A DNA stretch of 64,000 nucleotides from Planctomycetaceae bacterium. GTDB taxonomy: Bacteria; Planctomycetota; Planctomycetia; Pirellulales; Pirellulaceae. Below the pieces are notes generated by a model. The model searched no databases. It saw only the letters and a program-made list of their open reading frames with translations, and was not told the DNA's origin. The position numbers and the translations under genes are program-made. Of the stretch, positions 1-9,131 are shown piece by piece. The stretch lies in NCBI GenBank assembly GCA_007694185.1, contig RECD01000140.1:1-64000 (forward strand). Reading direction: 5' to 3'. How positions within the stretch are numbered: the stretch's first letter is position 1; each line of letters starts with the position of its first letter.

Positions 1-753
1 GGCGATGTAGTTGCTCGACGCGTACATCCACACGCCGCGAATGTCATTGCGGACATCACCCGCCAAGATCTCGCCGGCCAAAATCGTATTCGATAAGCCG
101 TCACGGATTTCAGCGAAGGTAGCCGCGAAAGGTTCATTCGGATTACCCGAGCCACCAAAGTGGAACGGGCCACGCTCGCGGCGGATGCGGTAGTCCGTCC
201 GTGAGAAGGCGCTGCCCGCGCCGCAGTTCACGCCGTAGTTGCCACGTGCCAACCCGCCGGCAGTTCCGTCAGGGAACGTCCAAGTGCTCGAGAGCGACAG
301 CAGCTCCTTTCGTCCACCGTCGCTGGGGCAGACGTAGGTCGCGATCGGTCGCGAGCCGAGTAGCAGGTTGTTCGGGTTGTCCCGAAACCCGCGGGTGCCG
401 CCGAGGTTCGAAAAGTCGAATTGGTCGTAAATCGCCTGCTGTTCGAGATAGGGCAAGATCGCGACGGCCCAAGACTGAGAGGAGCTGGAGCTGCTGGCGT
501 TGACGATGATGTCTCGGTTGTGGAATCCCGGCTTGGGCAGGATCTGGAAAGTGTCGTTGTAATTGTGCATCGCCAACCCGACCTGCTTCAGGTTGTTCGA
601 GCAGCTCATGCGGCGAGCCGCTTCGCGAGCCGCTTGGACGGCTGGCAGCAGCAAGCCGACCATGACGCCGATGATGGCGATCACCACCAACAGTTCGACC
701 AAGGTGAAGGCCTGACGCGGCCTAGAAGGGGAGACAGAAACTCGAGACGTCAT
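1..753 (-). CDS. DUF1559-family pseudopilin-like protein (3' end truncated by window edge)
   Basis: Reverse-strand translation from ATG at 753: MTSRVSVSPSRPRQAFTLVELLVVIAIIGVMVGLLLPAVQAAREAARRMSCSNNLKQVGLAMHNY; type IV prepilin-type N-terminus and planctomycete DUF1559 signature. Not in the ORF track because it runs off the window. Confidence 0.95.
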   Translation of the reverse strand, partial: MTSRVSVSPSRPRQAFTLVELLVVIAIIGVMVGLLLPAVQAAREAARRMSCSNNLKQVGLAMHNYNDTFQILPKPGFHNRDIIVNASSSSSSQSWAVAILPYLEQQAIYDQFDFSNLGGTRGFRDNPNNLLLGSRPIATYVCPSDGGRKELLSLSSTWTFPDGTAGGLARGNYGVNCGAGSAFSRTDYRIRRERGPFHFGGSGNPNEPFAATFAEIRDGLSNTILAGEILAGDVRNDIRGVWMYASSNYIA

Positions 754-999
754 GTAGGTAGGCTCGCAAACGGGAAAGATGTTCCGTCCACCTCGCGGCG
801 GACGGACAGAGAAACTCATCGCGGCCGGATCGGGTAGCGAGCCGGCCGCCATGAACGGAAATAACCGCGAGCCAAAGCCTAGAAAACCGATGTGAAGAAA
901 AGATGAAGCCACGGGGTGATTCGCGTTCGGTTTGTCGGGGGACACTCCCTCGCGGGCGGAGCGGGAGCACCGTTCGCGGGAAACGCGGGACTCTGCCGA

Positions 1000-1917
1000 T
1001 TAACGAAGGCCGATCAGGCGAGCCGGGTTGGCACGCAGCCAGCGGTCGATCTGGGCTTCGTCGGCACCGATCGACTTCAGTACCTGGTGCATCTGCGGTA
1101 AGGTCGCTGCCGAGCCGGCGAAGTGGATGCGATCGGCCGCCCAACAGGCACCGGCCTGGTCGACATGGACTGTCTGGTTGCCGAGGCGGTAGTCGCCCGG
1201 GCCGAGTCCCGCGGCGCTGATCGCGTCTGAGACCACGATGATGTTTTCGTCGGGGATCCAGCGGAGGAAATTGCTCAGGGCGAGCCGCGGCAGGTGATGG
1301 CCGTCGGCGATCAGAGAGATCGCCAGCGAGTCGGCGAGGCTCAGCACCCGCTGGATGATGTTGTCGTGCCGCGGCAAGACCGCCGGGCAGCCGTTGCCGA
1401 GATGGGTGTAGAGCTTCAATCCCGCATCGATCGCGCCGCGGAGTTGATCCAACGACGCGTCGCTGTGGCCGGCCGCCACCACGACACCCTGTTCGTGGAG
1501 ATGACGAGTTGTCGCAAATCCCGCATCGAATTCCGGCGCGAGGGTCAGCACCCGGACGTGCCCCTTGCCGGCTTCCAGCAGACGGGAGGTTGCATCGACG
1601 GTCGCCGGGAGGACCGCGTCCGCGGGATGGGCGCCGACGAACCCGATCTGCGGGTTGATGAACGGTCCCTCCACATGGAGTCCGATCAGGCCGGCGGCGA
1701 CCTCGGGGATCTCGTCGATCCATCCAGCGAGCTTCGCCAACCGCGCGATCATCCGATCCAGCGGTGCCGTGATCACCGTCGCCAAGATTCCGGCCACGCC
1801 GTCCGCCTTCAGGCGTCGACAGACGGTGAGTGTTTGCTCGAGCGTCAGGTCGTCCGAATTGAAATCGACGCCGGCGTACCCGTTGACCTGCAAGTCGACC
1901 CAGCCTCGCGAACTCAT
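1000..1917 (-). CDS. nagA: N-acetylglucosamine-6-phosphate deacetylase
   Basis: MSSRGWVDLQVNGYAGVDFNSDDLTLEQ...GLHVEGPFINPQIGFVGAH...AAGHSDASLDQLRGAIDAGLKLYTHLGNG; start inferred from ATGA overlap with nagB stop. Confidence 0.9.
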   Translation of the reverse strand: MSSRGWVDLQVNGYAGVDFNSDDLTLEQTLTVCRRLKADGVAGILATVITAPLDRMIARLAKLAGWIDEIPEVAAGLIGLHVEGPFINPQIGFVGAHPADAVLPATVDATSRLLEAGKGHVRVLTLAPEFDAGFATTRHLHEQGVVVAAGHSDASLDQLRGAIDAGLKLYTHLGNGCPAVLPRHDNIIQRVLSLADSLAISLIADGHHLPRLALSNFLRWIPDENIIVVSDAISAAGLGPGDYRLGNQTVHVDQAGACWAADRIHFAGSAATLPQMHQVLKSIGADEAQIDRWLRANPARLIGLR

Positions 1918-2675
1918 AACGATTCCACCTGTTGACGTGCTTCGGGGCCGAGTTTCGAGGCGGCTTCGCGGTCGATGATCAGGATGGTGTCGGGGTGTTC
2001 CCGCAGGATGCCGGCTGGGACCATCGGCGAGATCGGATCCTCCAGGGTGGCGCGGACCGCGTCGGCTTTGCGGTGGTCCGGAACGCTGCAATAGATCTTC
2101 TTCGTCTTCAGGATCTGCCGGATCGACATGCTGATCGCGTTCGTGGGGACCGCCGCGAGATCCGGAAACCAGCCCTCGCCCACTTGTTGGGTACGGCAGA
2201 GTTCATCGAGTTCGACGATCAGGTAGGGATCTTCGGATTCGAAATCGGCCGGCGGGTCGTTGAAGGCGAGGTGTCCGTTTTCGCCGATCCCGACCAACGC
2301 GACATCGATCGGGGCGACGGTCAGCTCGGCGCCGACCCGACGGATCGTTTCTTTCGGATCGCCCTGGCCGCTGAGGAAATGAAAGGCGCACAGCGGCAGT
2401 TTGCTGACAAACCGTTCCCGCAGGTAGCGACAGAATGAGGCCGGGTGGTCGTCCGGGACGCCGATGTATTCATCGAGGTGAAAACCGGTGACCACCGACC
2501 AATCGACATCGTCGCGCCGGGAAAGCGCATCCAGAACCTCGAACTGGCTCGACCCGGTCGCGATGATCAGCCGGGCGGCGCCGTGATCATCGATCGCCGC
2601 GCGGAGGTCGGCGGCGGCATGGGCGGCGACCCATTCACCCATGGCTTTGCGGTCGGCGGTTTCGATCACTCTCAT
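1914..2675 (-). CDS. nagB: glucosamine-6-phosphate deaminase
   Basis: ATGSSQFEVLDALSRRDDVDWSVVTGFHLDEYIGVPDDHPASFCRYLRERF...VALVGIGENGHLAFNDPPADF; classic NagB motifs. Confidence 0.93.
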   Translation of the reverse strand: MRVIETADRKAMGEWVAAHAAADLRAAIDDHGAARLIIATGSSQFEVLDALSRRDDVDWSVVTGFHLDEYIGVPDDHPASFCRYLRERFVSKLPLCAFHFLSGQGDPKETIRRVGAELTVAPIDVALVGIGENGHLAFNDPPADFESEDPYLIVELDELCRTQQVGEGWFPDLAAVPTNAISMSIRQILKTKKIYCSVPDHRKADAVRATLEDPISPMVPAGILREHPDTILIIDREAASKLGPEARQQVESL

Positions 2676-2890
2676 TTCAATTCACCACGGGTCAGGGAGA
2701 CGGGAGGGGCAACGAACACATCGGTGTAATAAATCGCGGCGGGGTTGATCCCCAGGCGGTCGGTCCGGTCGATCCGCTGTCGGATCACATCGGTGCGGCT
2801 GAGGCGAGGCAGCAGCCAGCCCCAGGTTACGGTGATCGCGAACAGGATCAGCAACAATCCGACGCGATGACGGGACGTCCGGTCGTTCAC
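2672..2890 (-). CDS. small single-TM hypothetical protein
   Basis: GTG start at 2890 overlaps the YeiH stop by 4 bp and its stop overlaps the nagB start by 4 bp; VNDRTSRHRVGLLLILFAITVTWGWLLPRLSRTDVIRQRIDR... predicted TM near N-terminus. Confidence 0.65.
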   Translation of the reverse strand: MNDRTSRHRVGLLLILFAITVTWGWLLPRLSRTDVIRQRIDRTDRLGINPAAIYYTDVFVAPPVSLTRGELK

Positions 2891-4296
2891 GGCAACCACT
2901 CCTGGATCGCGTCGTGGAAGAGCCAGCCGAAGACGAGGTAGGCCATCAGGCCGGTCAGCGTCAGGTTCAAGGATTGGCCGACCACGTACAGCACCAACGA
3001 ACGCCCGCCGCTCAGTGCCGGCAGCAAGGCGCGGACATTCGTTTCCAAGCCGATGCTGACGAAGGCCAAGCAGAACAGCCAATTTCGCAGGTGTTTCGTG
3101 ACGTTCGCGACCGCCCCGTCCGCGATCGATTCACCAACCGAGCCTGACCAAGCTAAGCTGCTGGCGATCAAGGAGGCGGCCAAAAAACCGAGGACGAACT
3201 TGGGGAAACGCTGCCAGACTTCGCTCAGAAAGCCGGCGCGGGGCCGGCCGTCGGCCGCTTGCCCCGATTCCCCGCCGCCTTCTTCATCCGTCGGGTAGCG
3301 GGCGGCCCAGTAGACCGAGACGGCGAAGGCGATCACGCCGATTAGCACGTTTTGAATCATCTTGACGGTGGTGGCGATCTTCATCGCCCGGTCGCCCAGG
3401 GCGGCCCCGGCCGCCGCGACGGCGCCGGTCGAATCGATCGTGCCGCCGATCCAAGCCCCACCGACGATGTCGTCGACACCGGCGTACCGGAAAGCCAGCG
3501 GCATCACGACCATCATCACGGCCGTGAACGACAGCGATAACCCGATCGCCAACGACAGTTCCTCCCGTTTGGCACGGCAAGCCGCCGCCGTCGCGATCGC
3601 GGCCGACACGCCGCAGACCGACATGTCGGCAGCGATCACCATCACCAGCGACGGCGAGCGGATTTTGAGGACGTGGCAGCCGAACAGGAAGGTCGAGACG
3701 AGCACGATCGGCGTGACGACCCAGGAAACGAGGATCCCGGGAAGCCCGAGCGCGACCAGTTTCCCCAGCAGCACCTCGGCGCCCAGCAGAACCAAGCCCC
3801 ACTTGATGAACAGTTCACCCCGCACCGCGGGCCGCAGCCACGTCGGCGTGCCCCCCGTGTTGCTGATCGCCAACCCGAGCAATAACGCCCAAAAGACGTA
3901 CTCGAAACCGTACTCCTTGACGACCGATTGGCCGGCCATCACGAACGCGGCGAAGGCCAACGCGGAGGTCGCTAGAAAAGCCGGTACGACGCGGAACAGG
4001 GCCCCGGATTTGTCGAGCGGGCGGCTGGCGGCGATCGCCGGGATTCCGACCAAAGCCAGCAGCGCCAGCGACGTCAGGCTGGCTTGCCAAGCGGGGACAG
4101 AGCCCTTTCCGACCAGCGATTGCCAGGGTGAATCGGACCAACCGCCGGGTTGGCCGAAGTGACCTTGCAGCGAATCGCCGGCGACGGCCATTGCGATCAA
4201 GGCCCCGACAAATAGGGTCATGCCGAGCAGGACGGCCCACAAATCCTCCTTCATTCCGACCCGTTTTTCCGCCGATCCTGAAGGTACGGTATTCAT
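2887..4296 (-). CDS. YeiH/UPF0324 family putative sulfate exporter
   Basis: Multi-TM; EYVFWALLLGLAISNTGGTPTWLRPAVRGELFIKWGLVLLGAEVLLGKL...CGVSAAIATAAACRAKREELSLAIGLSLSFTAVMMVVMPL; UPF0324-like. Upstream start at 4425 possible. Confidence 0.85.
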   Translation of the reverse strand: MNTVPSGSAEKRVGMKEDLWAVLLGMTLFVGALIAMAVAGDSLQGHFGQPGGWSDSPWQSLVGKGSVPAWQASLTSLALLALVGIPAIAASRPLDKSGALFRVVPAFLATSALAFAAFVMAGQSVVKEYGFEYVFWALLLGLAISNTGGTPTWLRPAVRGELFIKWGLVLLGAEVLLGKLVALGLPGILVSWVVTPIVLVSTFLFGCHVLKIRSPSLVMVIAADMSVCGVSAAIATAAACRAKREELSLAIGLSLSFTAVMMVVMPLAFRYAGVDDIVGGAWIGGTIDSTGAVAAAGAALGDRAMKIATTVKMIQNVLIGVIAFAVSVYWAARYPTDEEGGGESGQAADGRPRAGFLSEVWQRFPKFVLGFLAASLIASSLAWSGSVGESIADGAVANVTKHLRNWLFCLAFVSIGLETNVRALLPALSGGRSLVLYVVGQSLNLTLTGLMAYLVFGWLFHDAIQEWLP

Positions 4297-4517
4297 GACG
4301 CTGGGGATCGGCCGGGCGGGCAGGACGAAGCGCGAGGGGAAGCCGGTTGGGGGCGGGGAAACGTCCCAGCAGGTTAACTCGAGACGATCGGTTTCAACAG
4401 GCCCCGGCAGCGGACCGGATGACATCGCTACCGATCGAGACTAACTTGTAGCGATCGCCCGGGGTTCGGTTTTTCGCGGGGCCGCATCCCGGCGGCAAGA
4501 GACACGATGGGACTTCC

Positions 4518-7055
4518 TTGAGCACGACCAAGACGAACGCGACCACCCCGTTTGCCGACTATCGCCCGATGCCTGGGCAATACGACGAATGCTTTGGGCC
4601 CGATGGGTGGCCACGCCGGGCATTCGTGCGATTGGTCGATCACATCAACGGCCTGGGCCGAGAGTCGTTGGATACCTTGGTCTCGGAGGGGCTGGCGCTC
4701 GTCCGCGAAAGCGGCATCACCTACAACGCGATCGAGGAGGAGGGCGAGCGGACACGCCCGTGGGAGCTCGCTTTTACGCCGTTGGTCGTGCATGCCGAGG
4801 AATGGCGTGTTCTCGAAGCGGGCCTGGCTCAGCGGACGCGATTGCTGGAAGCCGTGCTCGATGATCTGCTCGGGCCGCAGCGGTTGTTGAGGGAGCGGGT
4901 CATCCCCCCCGAGGTCGTGCTGAGCAGCCCCGAATTCCTCCGTCCGTTCCATGGCTTGCCGAAAGTCGGCGGTGTCCGCTTGCACGTCACCGCCACGGAG
5001 CTCGCGCGGGACGCGACTGGACAGTGGCAGGTGATCGGGGATCGCACCCGAGCCCCGTCCGGGTTGGGGTACCTGGTCGAAAACCGGATCATCACCAGCC
5101 GAGCTTATCCCGAGTTGATCCATCACAGCAACGTGCATCGTGTCGCCCCGTTCTTCATGCGGCTGCGGCAATTGTTCGAGAGCTTGTCGCCCCGTTTGAC
5201 CCCGAACCCGCGGGTCGCGATCCTGACTCCAGGGCAAAAGAGTTATCGCTATTTTGAAGACACGTTTCTGGCTCGTTATCTCGGCTACACGCTGGTTCAA
5301 GGGCGGGACCTGGCTGTCCGAGGCGGCCGGCTGAATCTCAAGACGCTCGGCGGATTGGTCCCGATCGATGTGCTGTGGAGGCACATTTCGGATGATCAGT
5401 GTGACCCGTTGGAATTGGCGCCCGATGCGATCGAAGGGGTCACCGGTCTGGTCCAAACGGCACGCTCGGGCAACGTCTCGATCGCCAACGGGTTGGGGAG
5501 TAAATTGGCCCAGACGCCCGCGTTGCTCCCCTTTTTGGCTGCCGCGAATCGATTTTTGTTCGGCGGTGAACTGCAACTGTCGACGGTAGAAACCCACTGG
5601 TGCGGGCAACCCGAATCGCTCGCCCGTGTCCTGTCGGATCTTGACCGATTCGTGCTGCGGCCGGCGTTCGCGGTTCGCGGAGACGGCCTGATCCGGCCGT
5701 TGCAAATGTCTGCGGAGGCACGCCAGGAGCTAATCGGGGCGTTGCGGGACCGGCCACAGCAATACGTCGCTCAGGCGATGACTTCCCGGAGCACGACGCC
5801 GGTCTGGCGTGAAGGCAGGATGGAGTCGTGGTACGTCGCGTTGCGGGCTTTTCAGATCCAGACCGGTCAGGACGTCGCGGTTTTACCAGGGGGCTTGGTG
5901 CGTGTCAGCCCGACGCCTCAAGGGGTCGAGAACCCGCACGGATCGACCCAGCTGGGGCAGGATTGTTGGGTGATCTCGGACGGCCCGGTCGACCAAACCA
6001 GCACGTTGCTGCCCGGTGAGCATGTGCCGCTGCGGTTTGTCCGTGGCGGGGCGGAATTGCCGAGTCGTGTGGCGGAGAACCTGTTTTGGTTGGGACGCTA
6101 CAGCGAGCGGGCCGAATCGATCGCCCGGGTCCTGCGGACCACCATGCTCCGGCTGGTCGGCGAACAATCGGTCGGGGACCTGCCCGAGATGCCGCGGCTG
6201 ATCGCCGCCCTGGCCGCGATCGGCCAGATCGAACCGGACTATGCGGTCAAGGAATTGCAGGGCTCGCTGCCGAGTCTCGATGACGCCCTGCCCGCTTCGC
6301 TTTACACGATCGATCAGCAGCGTGGGCTCAGCCCGAGCGTGACGGCGTTGGCCGACAAGGCCACTGCGGTCCGTGACCGGATTTCGCTCGATGCCTACCG
6401 GATCGTCCAGCAGATCGCGCAGGAATTGGCGACGCCGGTTCGGATCCGAGGCCGCGCCGACACCCGCTCCGCCATCAACCGATTGAGCCGGCTGATCACC
6501 GGCTTGCTGGCATTTTCGGGGATCGGTCAGGAAAGCTTCACAAGAACCCTCGGTTGGCGATTCCTGCAATTGGGCAGGCGGATCGAGCGGGCTTGGCAGA
6601 CCGCAGAAGTGCTCCGCGCGACGCTGGTCGACCCCGACGAACGGTCGGTGCTGGAAGCCGTCCTCGAGGCGACCGACAGCCTCATGACCTATCGGTCCCG
6701 GTACCTGCTACGGCTCGAGCCCGACGCGACGATCGATCTGTTGGTCACTGACGAAACCAACCCGCGTTCGATCCGTTTTCAGCTCGAACGGATCGTGGAG
6801 GTGCTGGACCCGTTGCCGCTGGAGCCGGACGAGGTGGGGACGCCGTACGAGCGACGGTTGGCGTTCGAGCTGTTGCACCGGGTCCGGATGGCCCAACCTG
6901 CCACGCTGGCGATCGCCGAGCCTGAACAGCGACGCGCGACGCTCGATCACTTGCTCGAAGTGCTCACCGAGGGGCTGCCGGAGCTATCCAACGCGATCAC
7001 CGCCCGTTATCTGATCCACACCCTGCCATCCCAATCGCTGACCGGACAGGTCTGA
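4518..7055 (+). CDS. circularly permuted type 2 ATP-grasp domain fused to alpha-E domain (predicted amidoligase)
   Basis: N-terminal YDECFGPDGWPRRAFVRLVDHINGLG...PLVVHAEEWRVLEAGLAQRTRLLEAVLDDLLGPQRLL; C-terminal LPSRVAENLFWLGRYSERAESIARVLRTTMLRL, typical of the alpha-E (DUF403) domain. Confidence 0.9.
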   Translation: MSTTKTNATTPFADYRPMPGQYDECFGPDGWPRRAFVRLVDHINGLGRESLDTLVSEGLALVRESGITYNAIEEEGERTRPWELAFTPLVVHAEEWRVLEAGLAQRTRLLEAVLDDLLGPQRLLRERVIPPEVVLSSPEFLRPFHGLPKVGGVRLHVTATELARDATGQWQVIGDRTRAPSGLGYLVENRIITSRAYPELIHHSNVHRVAPFFMRLRQLFESLSPRLTPNPRVAILTPGQKSYRYFEDTFLARYLGYTLVQGRDLAVRGGRLNLKTLGGLVPIDVLWRHISDDQCDPLELAPDAIEGVTGLVQTARSGNVSIANGLGSKLAQTPALLPFLAAANRFLFGGELQLSTVETHWCGQPESLARVLSDLDRFVLRPAFAVRGDGLIRPLQMSAEARQELIGALRDRPQQYVAQAMTSRSTTPVWREGRMESWYVALRAFQIQTGQDVAVLPGGLVRVSPTPQGVENPHGSTQLGQDCWVISDGPVDQTSTLLPGEHVPLRFVRGGAELPSRVAENLFWLGRYSERAESIARVLRTTMLRLVGEQSVGDLPEMPRLIAALAAIGQIEPDYAVKELQGSLPSLDDALPASLYTIDQQRGLSPSVTALADKATAVRDRISLDAYRIVQQIAQELATPVRIRGRADTRSAINRLSRLITGLLAFSGIGQESFTRTLGWRFLQLGRRIERAWQTAEVLRATLVDPDERSVLEAVLEATDSLMTYRSRYLLRLEPDATIDLLVTDETNPRSIRFQLERIVEVLDPLPLEPDEVGTPYERRLAFELLHRVRMAQPATLAIAEPEQRRATLDHLLEVLTEGLPELSNAITARYLIHTLPSQSLTGQV

Positions 7056-7171
7056 TCCGTCACGTTGTCGTGTTGCTGCACGCCTCAGGTCGGGCGGCTG
7101 GTCGGCAGCGAGATGCCTTCGCCGCAGCGGCCCGATCGCAGGAGTTTACCGAGCCACCGGAGAGCCAGACG

Positions 7172-8071
7172 ATGCCCGAATCGAGCTGTTATCGAATCAC
7201 CCATCGGACCGAGTATCGCTACAGCGACCCGGTCGCGATTTGTCAAAATCAGGTGATGTTGACCCCGCGGGAATTGCCCCGCGTCCGCTGTCACCGAACC
7301 GACGTGCAGATCCTGCCTGCCCCGGGGCAGTGCCGGTCCCACGCCGATTATTTCGGCAACCCCGTTCACACCTTCGCCATCGAAACGGCCCACCGCGACC
7401 TGAGCGTGACGGTAGCGAGTGATGTCGAGGTGCAGGCCCCGCGGTATCCCGAACCGGACCAGACCGCCGTTTGGGAGGGCGTCCGCGACGCCGTGTTGTC
7501 CGGCCAGGATCCCGATTGGTACGCGGCAGAGGAGTATCGATATCCCTCCGCGATGGTCGCCGTCGGAGCGCAGTTCGCGGACTACGCCGCGGCGTCGTTC
7601 ACGCCGGGCCGGCCGATCCTGAGTGCCGGGTTGGACCTGACGCGGCGGATCCATGCCGACTTTCGCTACGACGTCACCGCGACCAAAGTCGATACCCTAG
7701 CCGAGGCTTCGTTCCGCTTACGGGCCGGGGTTTGCCAAGACTTCGCTCACATCCAGATCGCCTGCCTGCGCTCGCTCGGCTTGCCTGCCCGATACGTCAG
7801 CGGTTATCTCCGCACGATCCCCCCGCCGGGCAAGCCGCGGCTCGTCGGCGCCGATCAGTCCCACGCCTGGGCCAGTCTGTATGGCGGATCGCAACTCGGC
7901 TGGGTCGATCTCGATCCCACCAACGCCTGCGTCGTCGCGACGGACCACGTCCCGATCAGCATCGGGAGGGATTATCGGGATGTCGCGCCGATGCGGGGCG
8001 TGGTGTTGGGGGGCGGCAGTCCGGCTTTGACGGTCCGGGTCGACGTGGTGCCGGTGGCAAGTTTCGGCTGA
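7172..8071 (+). CDS. transglutaminase family protein
   Basis: MPESSCYRITHRTEYRYSDPVAICQNQVMLTPR...LRAGVCQDFAHIQIACLRSLGLPARYVSGYLRT...QSHAWASLYGGSQLGWVDLDPTN; Cys-His-Asp arrangement of bacterial transglutaminases. Confidence 0.93.
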   Translation: MPESSCYRITHRTEYRYSDPVAICQNQVMLTPRELPRVRCHRTDVQILPAPGQCRSHADYFGNPVHTFAIETAHRDLSVTVASDVEVQAPRYPEPDQTAVWEGVRDAVLSGQDPDWYAAEEYRYPSAMVAVGAQFADYAAASFTPGRPILSAGLDLTRRIHADFRYDVTATKVDTLAEASFRLRAGVCQDFAHIQIACLRSLGLPARYVSGYLRTIPPPGKPRLVGADQSHAWASLYGGSQLGWVDLDPTNACVVATDHVPISIGRDYRDVAPMRGVVLGGGSPALTVRVDVVPVASFG

Positions 8072-8363
8072 GCCTCTCGGTCCCAGGACACCCTTGCCGA
8101 ATGAGGCTGGGGCCCAGGAGAGACTTGGAACGATTTCCGTAGGAACGAAGCAGGGGGGGCAATGCCCTTGTACCGGCCGCATCCGATCGGCCCTTGCCCA
8201 AGCGGACAGAACAGGGCAGGATAACGGCCCCTGGCACCGGAATCCTCCGATCGGGACCCGAGCGAATGACGCCAACCCTCCGCGAACCCCGAAGGGGACG
8301 TTCATCCGGTCGTTCCGGTTCCCCGCTATCCCTTCTGCCCTTGCAACGCCGTCCTGATTTGCC

Positions 8364-9131
8364 ATGTCATCGACGCCCCTCGCGATAGTCCTGGCCGCAG
8401 GCAAAGGGACGCGAATGCAGAGCGATCTGCCGAAAGTGTTGCTGCCGGTGTGCGGTCGCCCGATGATCCATTTCGTACTGGATGCCCTTCGGTCGGCCGG
8501 TTTTCAAGACCAGTGCGTCGTCGTCGGCCATGCCGCCGACAAGGTGATCGCGGAATTGTCGACGCGTGCCGCGGCGGTGCGGACGGCCGTGCAACGAGAG
8601 CAACTCGGCACCGGCCATGCGGTGATGCAGTGTCTGGATCTGTTGCGGACGCGCACCGGCCCGGTCATCGTGCTGGCTGGCGATTCCCCGCTGGTCCAAC
8701 CGGACAGTTTGGTTCGTCTGCTTGGCGAGTTTGAATCCCGTCGGCCAGCCCTGCTGCTGGGCACGCTCGTCAAGGATGACCCGACCGGCTTGGGGAGGAT
8801 CTTGCGGGATCCCCAAGGCGACTTTGTCGGCATCGTCGAGCACCGCGACGCGACCCCGGAACAACGCCTGATTCGTGAGGTCAACATGAGCACCTATCTG
8901 TTTCATGCTCCCGACTTGGTCGACGCGTTGGCGAGGATCGGAAACGTCAATTCGCAGGGCGAGTATTACCTCACCGATTGTGCCGCCGAACTGCACCGAT
9001 CCGGGCGGCCCGTCGTCGCCATGCCGGTGCTCCAGCCGTGCGAGGCGCTCAGCATCAACGATCCGGATGAACTGGCAACGGTCGACCAGACGATGCGTCG
9101 GATGGGCTACGCGGTGGTGACGGCATCATGA
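8364..9131 (+). CDS. NTP transferase, GlmU N-terminal (uridylyltransferase)-like, no left-handed beta-helix domain
   Basis: MSSTPLAIVLAAGKGTRMQSDLPKVLLPVCGRPMIHFVLDALRSAG: LxxGxGTRM-K signature; ends at 255 aa before a hexapeptide acetyltransferase domain. Confidence 0.85.
   Translation: MSSTPLAIVLAAGKGTRMQSDLPKVLLPVCGRPMIHFVLDALRSAGFQDQCVVVGHAADKVIAELSTRAAAVRTAVQREQLGTGHAVMQCLDLLRTRTGPVIVLAGDSPLVQPDSLVRLLGEFESRRPALLLGTLVKDDPTGLGRILRDPQGDFVGIVEHRDATPEQRLIREVNMSTYLFHAPDLVDALARIGNVNSQGEYYLTDCAAELHRSGRPVVAMPVLQPCEALSINDPDELATVDQTMRRMGYAVVTAS

Noticed and set aside
4428-5705. 425-aa minus-strand ORF
   Set aside because: Antisense to the well-supported ATP-grasp/alpha-E gene.
8072-8363. Intergenic region before the GlmU-like gene considered for an RNA gene
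   Set aside because: No tRNA arm, T-loop or other structured RNA motif recognised.
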